Assembly (NCBI GenBank): GCA_040830725.1 | Contig: JBFOMG010000044.1 | Location: 1-64,000, forward strand | Source: JAWKWH01 sp040830725 | GTDB lineage: Bacteria; Pseudomonadota; Alphaproteobacteria; Rhizobiales; Rhizobiaceae | Direction of reading: 5' to 3' | Length of the DNA: 64,000 bases | Shown: one piece after another, positions 17,737-26,942 of the stretch | How the letters are laid out: the number at the start of each line of letters is the position of its first letter | Numbering within the stretch: position 1 is the stretch's first letter | Notes under the pieces: model-generated | The model's input: only the letters and a program-made list of their open reading frames with translations | What the model was told of the DNA's origin: nothing | The model's database searches: none | Made by a program: the position numbers and the translations under genes

Positions 17737-18000
17737 GGTCATGAACTCACAAACAGGATCAATAATGGTATGAGCAAATTTGGTTGGATCTTAGGAGCGA
17801 GCTTGCACGAAACCGTCCGGTTTTCAAAAGCTTGCGACACGATAGCCGAACAAATTTGCCATATCCGAAGGACGCTCGTAACCGCTTCCCAAACCGTCGT
17901 CAAAGGCCTCAAGAGGGGGATTGGCCCCGCTTATCGGCCTTTTCCCAGGTTTGCTTTGCGGTTTCGACGCCATTTTGACCCTGTTTGTGAGTTCATGACC
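17737..18000 (+). mobile_element. 264-bp MITE, copy 1 (terminal inverted repeats, TA flanks)
   Basis: A non-coding element bounded by imperfect terminal inverted repeats of about 25 bases. The left end starts GGTCATGAACTCACAAACAG and the right end is its reverse complement with one mismatch. TA flanks both ends (17735-17736 and 18001-18002), as expected for target duplication by an IS630/Tc1-type transposase. A second copy of identical length in opposite orientation is at 36553-36816; my hand alignment finds about 34 differences (about 87 % identity). It carries no transposase. An open frame of about 80 residues runs through both copies, but most differences change the amino acid, so it is unlikely to be a gene. 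It fills the gap between the orphan ABC ATPase gene and scpB. Confidence 0.85.
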
Positions 18001-18018
18001 TATCTAGGGCCGCACAGG

Positions 18019-18762
18019 TCAATCATTCGCACCGCCGGGTGTCAACAGGCCCAATTCTTCCAGATCGATGTCGGTTAACGCGTCTTCTTCCTCCGTCAGT
18101 TCGTCCGGGTCGGCCAAAGGCAAAGGAACGGCAAAGTTCGTCGGCATCCGCGTTGACAGCAGACCGGCGCCTTTCAATTCGTCAAGACCCGGCAAATCGC
18201 GCAGTTCTTCCAGTCCGAAATGATCGAGAAATGCAGCGGTGGTTCCGTAGGTCACGGGACGGCCCGGAGTTCTGCGCCGGCCGCGCATGCGTATCCATTC
18301 CGTCTCCAAAAGAATGTCGAGCGTACCTTTCGATGTTTCCACACCGCGCACTTCCTCGATTTCAGCCCGGGTGACCGGCTGGTGGTAGGCAATCGTTGCC
18401 AGCACTTCCAAAGCGGCACGTGACAGTTTCTTCTGCACAACCGCATCACGGCTCATCAGGAACGACAGGTCGCCAGCGGTACGGAAAGCCCAGGCATCGT
18501 CAACGCGGACGAGATTGACGCCCCGCTTTTCGTAGATTTGGCGAAGTTCATCGATAGCCGCCGGAATATCGGTGTCCTCGGGCAGCCGGCCGGCCAGTGC
18601 CTTTTCGGTCACCGGTTCGGCTGAAGCAAAGATAATCGCTTCGACCATCCGTGCAGCCTCGGCCAATTGCAAACGCCGTGCCGGATTTTCGATTGTCGAC
18701 TCGTCACCGTCTCCCACTTCGCCATCGAAGGGAACGACAACCGACTGACCGCCGTCATCCAT
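18019..18762 (-). CDS. scpB: Segregation and condensation protein B
   Basis: A 247-residue winged-helix protein that, with ScpA and SMC, condenses the chromosome. Typical motifs are EAARMVEAIIFASAEPVT, LSRAALEVLATIAYHQPVTRAEIEEVRGVE and the second winged helix WIRMRGRRRTPGRPVTYGTT. ATG 18762 is preferred because GGGAG precedes it by seven bases and it overlaps the scpA stop by eight bases; a start at 18783 would add seven residues. The tail is acidic. The stop codon is only 18 bases from the MITE. Confidence 0.94.
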   Translation of the reverse strand: MDDGGQSVVVPFDGEVGDGDESTIENPARRLQLAEAARMVEAIIFASAEPVTEKALAGRLPEDTDIPAAIDELRQIYEKRGVNLVRVDDAWAFRTAGDLSFLMSRDAVVQKKLSRAALEVLATIAYHQPVTRAEIEEVRGVETSKGTLDILLETEWIRMRGRRRTPGRPVTYGTTAAFLDHFGLEELRDLPGLDELKGAGLLSTRMPTNFAVPLPLADPDELTEEEDALTDIDLEELGLLTPGGAND

Positions 18763-19609
18763 GTGATTTCTCCCCGGATTCATTTTTCGTATGGTGTCCC
18801 GCCTGCACCGATCTCAAATAAAGCGTTGAAAATGGTTCGCTTTGTGACAATTCCACTTCGCCTTCACGAACAAGCTCCAAACTGGCCGCAAAGGAACTCG
18901 CCATGACCGTGGCCCGCTCTTCGGGAAGAGCGAGATAATCGACAAGGAACTGGTCAAGAGCGGTCCACTCTGGCGCACTGCCAATCAGCTCAATCAACCG
19001 ATCACGGGCATCTTTCAGCGACCAGACGTGGCGCTCTTCAATTTGCACCGAAGTGATGGTGTTTCGTTGCCGCTGCCCGGCGTAGGCGGTCAGCAAATCA
19101 TACAATGAGGCTTCGAACTGGCTTCGTTTCTCAACGATGACCGCTTCCGGCATGCCGCGCGCAAAAATGTCACGCCCCAGCCTGTTGCGGTTGACCAATC
19201 GCGTACCCGCATCCCGCATCGCTTCCAGCCGCTGCAGCCGGAATTGAAGGATAGCGGCCATTTCCTCCCCGGTCTGGCCGTCTTCGTCCGGTTTTTGAGG
19301 TATCAGCAGCTTTGATTTCAGATATGCGAGCCAAGCTGCCATCCCCAGATAGTCAGCTGCTATTTCGAGCTTCAGTTCGCGAGCCTCGTCGATGAACGAC
19401 AAATACTGCTCAGTCAGCGCAAGGACCGATATGCGGGCCAAATCAACCTTTTGACTGCGGGCAAGATGCAGCAGCAGGTCGAGCGGACCTTCAAAACCGT
19501 CGACGTCGACGACCAATGCTTCACCGTCGTGCAAGCGGTCGCCTGCACCTTCGGTCCATAACGGGTCCATCGGCGAAATCTGGTCACCTGTTTTTGGCTG
19601 CGCGCTCAC
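18755..19609 (-). CDS. scpA: Segregation and condensation protein A
   Basis: A 284-residue kleisin subunit of the SMC condensin complex. The N-terminal VDVDGFEGPLDLLLHLARSQKVDLARISVLALTEQYLSFID motif that binds the SMC neck is clear, followed by AADYLGMAAWLAYLKSKLLIP. The C-terminal winged-helix region includes EERATVMASSFAASLELVREGEVELSQSEPFSTLYLR. The start at GTG 19609 is uncertain; ATG 19570 (MDPLWTEG) is an alternative. It lies 38 bases downstream of nagZ and overlaps scpB. Confidence 0.94.
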   Translation of the reverse strand: MSAQPKTGDQISPMDPLWTEGAGDRLHDGEALVVDVDGFEGPLDLLLHLARSQKVDLARISVLALTEQYLSFIDEARELKLEIAADYLGMAAWLAYLKSKLLIPQKPDEDGQTGEEMAAILQFRLQRLEAMRDAGTRLVNRNRLGRDIFARGMPEAVIVEKRSQFEASLYDLLTAYAGQRQRNTITSVQIEERHVWSLKDARDRLIELIGSAPEWTALDQFLVDYLALPEERATVMASSFAASLELVREGEVELSQSEPFSTLYLRSVQAGHHTKNESGEKSHG

Positions 19610-19647
19610 CTGGATTTGGTTCCCGATCTGCTCAACATTTCCTGTGT

Positions 19648-20667
19648 TCAGGCGGCCGACGCCACCATTGCCTCAAATTCCGACCGAATGGCCGCCTCTT
19701 TGGTTTCGTCCTGCGCGGTGCGGCTGTTCATTGCGCGCTCGGCTCTCTCAGCGGCCGAACCTTTGAGTGCCGGTGTGGCCGAAGCCACGGCGCGCATTTC
19801 TTCCATCACACCATTGCAATGAAGAACCACATCGCATCCCGCCGAAAAAATTGCATCCGTGCGCGAAGCGAAATCCCCAGAAAGTGCTTTCATTGAGACG
19901 TCATCGCTCATCAACAGGCCTTCGAAGCCAATTTCTCCGCGGATGATCTGCGAAATCAATTTGGCGGAGGTGGTGGCCGGGTTGTCCGGATCAATCGCGC
20001 GGTAAACAATGTGCGCTGTCATTGCCATCGGGCAATCATTCATGGCCTTGAAGGGCAAAAAATCCGATTGTCTCAAATCTTCAAGCGGCGCATCGACCGC
20101 AGGCAGTTCAAAGTGGCTGTCTGCGAATGCCCGGCCATGGCCCGGAATATGTTTCATTACCGGCAAAACTCCGCCGGATGTCAAACCTTCCGCCGCCGCG
20201 CGGCCAATTTCCGCGACCATTGACGGATCATCGCCATATGCGCGGTTGCCAATGACGTTGCTTGATCCTTCAACCGGAATGTCCAGAACCGGAAGACAGT
20301 CGGCTGTAATGCCCAGTTTCAGCAAATCAAACGCGTGCAATCGCGACATTGACCAGGCAGCGCGGAGGCCCGCCTCGCGGTCTTTGCGGTATATCGAGCC
20401 AATGGTGGCGCCGTCGGGGTAGTTTGAGGCGATCGGCGGCCGAAGACGTTGTACGCGCCCGCCCTCCTGGTCGATGAAAACGAGGGCTTCCGGATTGCCG
20501 ACACAATCTCGCATCTCGGCGCACAAGTCTTCAATCTGGCGCGGTTCTTCAATGTTGCGGGCGAACAAGATAAACGCCCATGGACGCTCATTTCTGTAGA
20601 AGCTTTTTTCCTCGGGAGTGAGGGTAATCCCGGCTGCTCCGAGAATCATTGCTTTTGATTCGCTCAT
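19648..20667 (-). CDS. nagZ: Beta-N-acetylhexosaminidase NagZ
   Basis: A 339-residue cytoplasmic family 3 glycosidase that removes N-acetylglucosamine from muropeptides during cell wall recycling. It shows FIDQEGGRVQRL, the KHIPGHGRAFADSHFELP loop with the His and Asp used in NagZ catalysis, and the nucleophile Asp region GLLMSDDVSMKAL. The start ATG 20667 gives the normal N-terminus; a longer frame is not needed. It lies between the SPOR protein gene and scpA in an order conserved in Hyphomicrobiales. Confidence 0.94.
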   Translation of the reverse strand: MSESKAMILGAAGITLTPEEKSFYRNERPWAFILFARNIEEPRQIEDLCAEMRDCVGNPEALVFIDQEGGRVQRLRPPIASNYPDGATIGSIYRKDREAGLRAAWSMSRLHAFDLLKLGITADCLPVLDIPVEGSSNVIGNRAYGDDPSMVAEIGRAAAEGLTSGGVLPVMKHIPGHGRAFADSHFELPAVDAPLEDLRQSDFLPFKAMNDCPMAMTAHIVYRAIDPDNPATTSAKLISQIIRGEIGFEGLLMSDDVSMKALSGDFASRTDAIFSAGCDVVLHCNGVMEEMRAVASATPALKGSAAERAERAMNSRTAQDETKEAAIRSEFEAMVASAA

Positions 20668-20752
20668 GCGATGAGCATACCGTTTTCCGGCAAACGACAC
20701 ACCCTGCTGGTGAGGAATCGAAAACGGGCCCTGCGCCCGCAATTCAGCACTG

Positions 20753-23329
20753 TCAGCGGGCGATGAAGCAGTTTGCTCCGGCGTTTTTCAGACGGTTGCA
20801 AAGCTGGGCGGCTTCATTTCGGGATCCACCGGCAATTCTCACCCGGTAATAGGTGCCCTTGCCCTCAATTTCTGCCCTGACGATGTTGACCCCGCGTCCG
20901 CCAATAATGGATCCATAACGACCCGCCATATCGGCATAACTGGCTTGTGCAGAAGCCCGGCTCGGCTGCGAAGAAATCTGCACCCACCACTCAGTGTTGG
21001 CGGCAGGTTGCGGGTTGGCTGCAGCAACCTCGGTTTCAGACGTTTCTGCCTGCGCACGGGATTCTGCCTCGCGGCGGGCCTCGGCGGCAGCCGCAACTTG
21101 CGCTTCATATTCGGCTCGCGGTGCTGGCGTCGGGAAAGGAATACCCTCCACGATGACACCTTCATCCGCCACTGCCGTTTCACCATCTGCCGTGCTGGAT
21201 TCAGTATTTGCGGCAGCGGTCTCTTCGTTTGGCGCAGGTTCACTGATCTGGCGAACTTCTTCTGCCGGCTTCTTTGGCGGCTCGACGGCAGCTATTTCTG
21301 TCGTCTGGCCGTTGCTTGCGGTGTCAGAGGTGGCGCTACCGGTATTGTCAGATGCAACTGGCTCCGTCTCCGCCGCTTGAGCAGCATTCGTTTCTTCGTT
21401 TGCAGTACCTGCGCGCAGCTCGGTGGCGACATCGCCGATAACTTCTTCCGCTGCAACTGGTTCCTCACGTGGAACCAGCGTGCCGTCAGGTTTGACGACC
21501 AGCGTCTTCACCCGCCTTGGCTTGACCGCGATCAGTTCTTCAGCGGATGTTCCCGGAGGTGTTTCAGCTTCCGGCAGTATGCGGTCGTCAGCCTTTTCGG
21601 TAGGCAGCGGGTTTTCAGCCTCGCCGGCAGCTGCCGCCTCGGGCTCCACCGGGTCTGCCACCGGATCTGGGAGCACAATGCGCGGAGTGTTTGTTCCCGT
21701 AGCCGAAGCGGTGTTTTCGGCGGTGACGTCAATCGGCTCTTCATCCGTTGAAATCAACGTTTCCTGCGCAGGCGTTTCATCGGCATTTGTACCCGCCACT
21801 TGCTCATAGACCTTGTTGTCTTCGTTCGGCACGGTCTTGCCGCCTGGATCCTTGGGCTTGACCTTGACGGGTGTATCGTCCGCCTTGACGACCGCGGGCG
21901 CTTCTTCGCCACTACCGCCACCAAATGAAATGGCAAATGCGCCGATACCACCTGCAACGGCAATTGCGGCGACAATCATGGCGATCAATACGCCCCGCCG
22001 GGCACCACCGCCCTCTTCATGCCGCGGGATTTCGGACGTACCAAGGCTGGGAAGCGGCGGAAGTCCGGTGTTTTGCCGGTCGTCGCTGCGATCCAGCTGA
22101 TCTTCCCAATCGAGATGATCGTTGGTGCCGTCATCAAAGCCGCCAACATCATGACCCGCATGACCCGCCGCCGATGCATCAACCGGGGACGCGGCGACAT
22201 TCCGGTTCATCTCGTTGAAAATGTCATCCAGCTTTTCGCCAAGATGCGGCTGAGGGCTTTCTATCGCTGATGCAGCAGGCTGATCTTCTACTTTATCAAA
22301 CTCAGATATCTTGTTGAAAGCTTTTGAAAATTCTTCATCCAAATCTTCGAAGTGTGGCGGCTCTGGAACATCTGATTCAAATGAGACCTCGGGGATCTCC
22401 AAATCGTCTTCTACCGGCACTGCCTCATCGGATATTTCGGCAGTATCAACAAGCGGAGCCGGTTCGGCCGGTTCATCGTCGCTGATCGAGGTCAATCCGG
22501 CGTGCAATGACTTCAGATCAAGCGCCAGTGATGCCACCGGATCTTCTTCCTCAATCGGAGCCGCTTCTTCATCAAGCGTTGGAGAAGCGGTCTCCGTGGT
22601 GCTTTCGGTGGAACCCGCCGCGTCTGCATCAACGGCTGGTAGGTCGGGCTCAACAGGTGTCACCTCGTCCGGTACTTCGCCTGCAAAATCCTGTATTTCG
22701 TCCGCAGCAACCGGTACTTCATCCGAACCGTCAACCGGTTCTGCCAGTTCTGCCGGTTCTGCCGGTTCCGGGATTTCATCGGCGGTTTCCTTGGCGCCCA
22801 ATCCGGCCAGCAGGCTGTTCAGTTGATTTTCCAGTTCCTCCGGAACGGAGGGCTGTTCCGGTATTTCGTCGTCAGGATCGTCAAGCGCGTCGCTGAACAC
22901 ATCGTCAAAAGTGCTATCAAGCGGCTCAACAGGCTCAGGCTCAACGGCAGCAACCGGCAATTCGGGCTCAACCGCATCGGCGTCGGGCGCCTGCGGCACG
23001 TCATCAATTCCCGGTACAGGGACCTTGTGGTTCTCCACCGCAGCGCTCTCGGCTTCCTGTAGCGTAGCGCCCTCGGCTTCCTGTAGCGTAGCGCCATCGG
23101 CTTCCTGCGTCTCTGTACTGCCGGGTTCCTGCACTTGAGGCGTTTCTTCGTCAATCAGCGAAAGATCACCCAGCAACTCATTTTCGAGGTCCAACTGCAA
23201 CTCGGCGTCGGCCTTCTCAATTGCCGCCTCGACAGGATCGAATTTCATGATATCAGAGAGTTCAGATATCGGATCACCTTCCGTTTTAGGTGCATCCGAG
23301 AGATTTTCGGCGTGGTTGGATTTGGCCAT
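20753..23329 (-). CDS. Large SPOR domain-containing membrane protein
   Basis: An 858-residue envelope protein. The first 440 residues are very acidic and Pro/Glu/Ala-rich (cytoplasmic), a single membrane span lies at about 446-471 (VLIAMIVAAIAVAGGIGAFAISF), and the periplasmic part is another low-complexity acidic region. It ends in an 80-residue SPOR domain (EWWVQISSQPSRASAQASYADM ... YYRVRIAGGSRNEAAQLCNRLKNAGANCFI), which binds denuded glycan at division sites. Short tandem repeats occur in the N-terminal part. The start ATG 23329 has GGGGA four bases upstream. It lies between argS and nagZ; co-location with nagZ fits peptidoglycan turnover at the septum. The low-complexity regions give long antisense open frames, which are not genes. 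Confidence 0.9.
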   Translation of the reverse strand: MAKSNHAENLSDAPKTEGDPISELSDIMKFDPVEAAIEKADAELQLDLENELLGDLSLIDEETPQVQEPGSTETQEADGATLQEAEGATLQEAESAAVENHKVPVPGIDDVPQAPDADAVEPELPVAAVEPEPVEPLDSTFDDVFSDALDDPDDEIPEQPSVPEELENQLNSLLAGLGAKETADEIPEPAEPAELAEPVDGSDEVPVAADEIQDFAGEVPDEVTPVEPDLPAVDADAAGSTESTTETASPTLDEEAAPIEEEDPVASLALDLKSLHAGLTSISDDEPAEPAPLVDTAEISDEAVPVEDDLEIPEVSFESDVPEPPHFEDLDEEFSKAFNKISEFDKVEDQPAASAIESPQPHLGEKLDDIFNEMNRNVAASPVDASAAGHAGHDVGGFDDGTNDHLDWEDQLDRSDDRQNTGLPPLPSLGTSEIPRHEEGGGARRGVLIAMIVAAIAVAGGIGAFAISFGGGSGEEAPAVVKADDTPVKVKPKDPGGKTVPNEDNKVYEQVAGTNADETPAQETLISTDEEPIDVTAENTASATGTNTPRIVLPDPVADPVEPEAAAAGEAENPLPTEKADDRILPEAETPPGTSAEELIAVKPRRVKTLVVKPDGTLVPREEPVAAEEVIGDVATELRAGTANEETNAAQAAETEPVASDNTGSATSDTASNGQTTEIAAVEPPKKPAEEVRQISEPAPNEETAAANTESSTADGETAVADEGVIVEGIPFPTPAPRAEYEAQVAAAAEARREAESRAQAETSETEVAAANPQPAANTEWWVQISSQPSRASAQASYADMAGRYGSIIGGRGVNIVRAEIEGKGTYYRVRIAGGSRNEAAQLCNRLKNAGANCFIAR
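23049..23108. repeat. 24-bp tandem repeat inside the SPOR gene
   Basis: Two identical-but-one-base 24-base units (23049-23072, 23073-23096) beginning TCGGCTTCCTGTAGCG, plus a third partial unit to 23108. On the coding strand they encode the eight-residue repeat ATLQEAEG. Being a multiple of three bases, copy number can vary without breaking the frame. Confidence 0.85.
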
Positions 23330-23449
23330 GCTTTCCCCGTACTCACACTCTCCGGCGCGCATTCTACGCCAATTTAGTCTGCCGCTACCAGAGCAATGTG
23401 GGCAAAAGGTGACGGATTTGGGCCGGATTTCCGCGGTTTGCAGCCATTT

Positions 23450-25204
23450 TCAGCGCATTTCATGTGGCGCATCCGCACCAATCAACCCCAACCCCGATGT
23501 CAGAACAAAGGACACCGCCTGCACCAAACCCAGTCTGGCATGGGTCAATTGTGAATTGTTAACCTTAACAAAGCGTAAGCTGGTCGCCTCATTACCGCGA
23601 TTCCAGTGCGCATGGAACGCCGAAGCCAGGTCGTAAAGGTAGAAGGCTACCCGGTGCGGCTCCAGCGTCTGGGCCGCCGCTTCGATCATTCGCGGATACT
23701 CCGCCAGTTTTTGGATGAGTGCAATTTCGCCATCGTCCTGCAACAGATGCAGGTTCTCTTTCATTGCGGCGATGTCAGGATCGATACTCATCTGTTCGCG
23801 GGCCTGGCGAAAAACCGAGTGACAGCGGGCCGACGCGTACTGAACATAAAACACCGGATTGTCTTTTGATTGCTCGGTGACCTTGGCAAAATCGAAATCG
23901 AGCGGTTCCATGTTCTTGCGATAGAGCATCATGAAACGGACCGGGTCCCGGCCAACTTCGTCGACGACATCGCGCAATGTTACAAATTCGCCAGCACGCT
24001 TTGACATGCGTACAGGTTCACCATCGCGATACAGTTTGACGAGATTGCACAAAATGACGGTCAGCGTGGAAGCGCCACCGGACAGCGCCTCGTTGAGCGC
24101 CTCCATGCGTTTTACATAACCACTGTGATCAGCACCCAGAACGAAGATGGTCTGATCGAACCCACGATCGAGCTTGTCCTTCAGGTAAGCAACATCGGAG
24201 GCAAAATAGGTGTAGGCGCCATCCGATTTCTGAAGCGGCCGGTCCATGTCGTCCCCCACAGCGGTGGATCTGAACAAGAGCTGCTCCCGGTCTTCCCAGT
24301 CGTCCGGCCTTTGTCCCTTCGGTGGAGGCAGTGTGCCGCGATAGACGTGCCCGGCCTGCTGCAGTGCATCGAGCGCGTTACCGATTGCCAATGCGCTGTC
24401 GGCGTGGAGACTTCTCTCGGAAAAGAACACGTCGTGGTGAACATTCAGCGCGTCCAGATCGGCGCGGATCATGTCCATCATCGCGTCAATCGTCCGCTCC
24501 GAAACGATGGCCAGAGCATCTGCTTCTGACATGTCCTTGAGCGATGTGCCGAATTCTTCGGCCAGGGCCTTGCCGACCGGTACAAGATATTCCCCGGGAT
24601 AGAGCCCTTCGGGAATTTCGCCGATGTCCTCGCCCAACGCCTGCAAATATCTTTGCCAGACCGACCGCGACAACACCTCGATCTGAGCGCCTGCATCGTT
24701 GATATAATATTCCTTGGTGACATCGGCGCCGGCGAACGCGAGCAGGTTGGCCAGCGCATCGCCGACAACTGCGCCGCGGCAATGACCGACATGCATGGGG
24801 CCGGTCGGATTGGCCGAAACATATTCAACGTTGATTTTGCGGCCGGCTCCCGACCTGGCGCGGCCGTAATCTGCACCCGCATCAAGGATCGCGTTCAAAT
24901 GAGCTGTCCAGAAGGCATTTGAGAGCTTCAGATTGATAAATCCCGGTCCGGCAACTGCCGCCGTTTCAACGTCTGAATCCTGTTGCAGAATTGCGGCTAT
25001 CCGCTCGGCCAAGGCGCGCGGATTTTCGCCAACAGATTTCGCCAGCACCATCGCGGCATTTGTGGCGATATCTCCGTGGCTGGGATCGCGGGGCGGCTCG
25101 GTTGCCAGTTTGGACAGATCGGGCTGGCCGCCATCCTTGGTGGTCAACTGCAGCTGTTGGACCGCATCGATGATACGGGCGCGAAGATCAGCAAATATGT
25201 TCAT
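23450..25204 (-). CDS. argS: Arginyl-tRNA synthetase
   Basis: A 584-residue class I aminoacyl-tRNA synthetase. The HIGH-equivalent motif is NPTGPMHVGHCRGAVVGDA, and the KMSKS-equivalent is VRMSKRAGEFVTLRDV. The C-terminal anticodon-binding DALR domain ends in HARLGLVQAVSFVLTSGLGLIG. I prefer ATG 25204 over the TTG two codons earlier. It is flanked by dgt upstream and the SPOR gene downstream on the same strand, the usual order in the Hyphomicrobiales. Confidence 0.96.
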   Translation of the reverse strand: MNIFADLRARIIDAVQQLQLTTKDGGQPDLSKLATEPPRDPSHGDIATNAAMVLAKSVGENPRALAERIAAILQQDSDVETAAVAGPGFINLKLSNAFWTAHLNAILDAGADYGRARSGAGRKINVEYVSANPTGPMHVGHCRGAVVGDALANLLAFAGADVTKEYYINDAGAQIEVLSRSVWQRYLQALGEDIGEIPEGLYPGEYLVPVGKALAEEFGTSLKDMSEADALAIVSERTIDAMMDMIRADLDALNVHHDVFFSERSLHADSALAIGNALDALQQAGHVYRGTLPPPKGQRPDDWEDREQLLFRSTAVGDDMDRPLQKSDGAYTYFASDVAYLKDKLDRGFDQTIFVLGADHSGYVKRMEALNEALSGGASTLTVILCNLVKLYRDGEPVRMSKRAGEFVTLRDVVDEVGRDPVRFMMLYRKNMEPLDFDFAKVTEQSKDNPVFYVQYASARCHSVFRQAREQMSIDPDIAAMKENLHLLQDDGEIALIQKLAEYPRMIEAAAQTLEPHRVAFYLYDLASAFHAHWNRGNEATSLRFVKVNNSQLTHARLGLVQAVSFVLTSGLGLIGADAPHEMR

Positions 25205-25266
25205 TGCCAAGAGTTCCGGAAATCCGGTCTGAACCGGCGCTTAATGCGGGATGAAGACGCGCCGGA

Positions 25267-26472
25267 TTATCCCAATTCAAAATCGGGGTCAAACAGGCGC
25301 CTGTATTCATTAATCGCGTAGGTGTCGGTCATTCCGGCCAAAAAATCGGCGACATGTCTTGCGCGCACCGGTTCTTCGGCCCTTGACAATCCCTCCCGCC
25401 AGGATTCCGGCATGGCTGACAGGTCATCCAGATAGGTGTCAAACAGCTTTCGCACCAGCGCGTCAGCTCGCTGCCTGATCCGCATCACATCCTCGTTGCG
25501 ATAAAGGTTCTCGAACAAAAAGGCTTTCAATTCGGCTTCTGAAGCGGACAGTCGATCACCAAAGCGGATGAGCGCAGATTCAGCCGCGCGAACATCGCCG
25601 GCCGATTTTGGAGCAAGCTTCGAAATCGCGTCCATGGAAGTGCCGATGACATCCTCTACCATCTGCGTAATCTGCCGGCGCATCAGTTCATGGCCGATGC
25701 GCGTTTCGTCCAGATCGGGGTAAGTTAGAGAAATCTCATCCAGTATTTCGCCGAGCATCCCGACTTCGGTCAGCATCTCCAGATTGAGCAAACCGGACCG
25801 CAATCCATCATCTATGTCGTGGGCATTGTACGCGATGTCATCGGCAATCGCCGCGCATTGAGCTTCAAGGGATGCAAAGGAAGACAACTCCAGCGGAAAC
25901 AGGGCATCAAATGCGGATATCGAATCTGAGATTTCTTTTCCGGCGCTATGGGCTCCTGCCAGTGGTCCGTTGTGCTTGACCAACCCCTCCAGCGTTTCCC
26001 AGGTCAGGTTCAGGCCTTCGAATTCGGCATAGCGGTTTTCCAGTTTGGTCACGATCCGCAATGATTGTGAGTTGTGATCAAAACCGCCCCACTGCGCCAT
26101 CTTGTCATTCAACGTGTCTTCGCCGGTGTGCCCAAACGGCGTATGACCGAAATCGTGCACCAGAGCGATGGCCTCGGCGAGGTCCTCGTCCAGACACAGA
26201 GCCCTGGCCAGGGCGCGGGCGATTTGGGCCACCTCAATCGTGTGTGTTAGGCGCGTTCGGTAGTGGTCGCCTTCATGGGCGACAAATACCTGGGTTTTGT
26301 GTTTCAGGCGCCGGAAGGCGGTCGAATGTATAATGCGATCGCGATCACGCTGAAACGGGGTGCGCGTGCGGCTTACTGATTCTGCATAAAACCGTCCCCT
26401 GCTATGTGCAGGGTCGCTCGCCCAGGCCGCGCGCGGCCTGTAGCCAAAGCCGATATCTTCCAGTTTTTGCAA
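25267..26472 (-). CDS. dgt: Deoxyguanosinetriphosphate triphosphohydrolase-like protein
   Basis: A 401-residue HD-domain enzyme that hydrolyses dNTPs to nucleoside and triphosphate. Metal-binding residues are visible in RLTHTIEVAQIARALARAL and the HD motif VHDFGHTPFGHTGED (about residues 105-119), with a third ligand region DDIAYNAHDIDDGL. The N-terminal substrate segment RTPFQRDRDRIIHSTAFRRLKHKTQVF is typical. The only plausible start in frame is TTG 26472 (MQKLEDIGFG). It is divergent from erpA with about 100 bases between. Confidence 0.93.
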   Translation of the reverse strand: MQKLEDIGFGYRPRAAWASDPAHSRGRFYAESVSRTRTPFQRDRDRIIHSTAFRRLKHKTQVFVAHEGDHYRTRLTHTIEVAQIARALARALCLDEDLAEAIALVHDFGHTPFGHTGEDTLNDKMAQWGGFDHNSQSLRIVTKLENRYAEFEGLNLTWETLEGLVKHNGPLAGAHSAGKEISDSISAFDALFPLELSSFASLEAQCAAIADDIAYNAHDIDDGLRSGLLNLEMLTEVGMLGEILDEISLTYPDLDETRIGHELMRRQITQMVEDVIGTSMDAISKLAPKSAGDVRAAESALIRFGDRLSASEAELKAFLFENLYRNEDVMRIRQRADALVRKLFDTYLDDLSAMPESWREGLSRAEEPVRARHVADFLAGMTDTYAINEYRRLFDPDFELG

Positions 26473-26576
26473 AGAATAACCGCTCCCCCCACCCGGAAGT
26501 TTGCCCGGATGATTGACTTGCCGCCTGCGGCTACATACCTATTTGCCAAGACAAATATCAAGGTTGCGACCGCCCG

Positions 26577-26942
26577 ATGAATACCGAAACGATGGATCCG
26601 GCAGTTGTCCCAAGCGGCAAGGGCGTTGAAGTAAGCGCTGCTGCGGCGAAACGTATTGCAGCGATCCTTTCCAAAGAGCCGGAGAAGAAAGCCTTGCGGG
26701 TTGCGGTTGAAGGCGGCGGCTGTTCGGGGTTTTCCTACAAGTTTGATCTGGTCGATACGCGCAATGACGACGACATCGCAATTGAAAGGGACGGAGCAAC
26801 CGTTCTGATCGACGAACTATCGATGGTCTATATGGGTGGCTCCGTCATCGATTTCGTCGATGATTTGATCGGACAGTCATTCCAGGTCAAGAATCCCAAT
26901 GCTGTCGCTTCATGCGGCTGCGGGACCAGTTTCTCAATCTGA
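26577..26942 (+). CDS. erpA: Iron-sulfur cluster insertion protein ErpA (A-type carrier)
   Basis: A 121-residue A-type Fe-S carrier that passes clusters to apoproteins. The three ligand cysteines are in GGGCSGFSYKF (about residue 50) and the C-terminal CGCGTSF (about 114-116). SMVYMGGSVIDFVDDLIGQSFQVKNPNA is the conserved core. In many rhizobia erpA is divergent from dgt, as here. Its end overlaps the convergent folK gene by nine bases. Confidence 0.95.
   Translation: MNTETMDPAVVPSGKGVEVSAAAAKRIAAILSKEPEKKALRVAVEGGGCSGFSYKFDLVDTRNDDDIAIERDGATVLIDELSMVYMGGSVIDFVDDLIGQSFQVKNPNAVASCGCGTSFSI

Noticed and set aside
17770..18000. Open frame of about 80 residues (MSKFGWILG...) conserved in both 264-bp elements
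   Set aside because: Most of the differences between the two copies change the amino acid and only a few are silent, there is no consistent ribosome site, and the frame overlaps the terminal inverted repeats. This looks like a non-coding element.
20945..22896. Several long antisense open frames inside the SPOR protein gene
   Set aside because: They are produced by the low-complexity acidic codon pattern (GAA/GCC-rich) of the real gene. They have repetitive Ser/Ala/Gly or Arg-rich translations and no known motifs.
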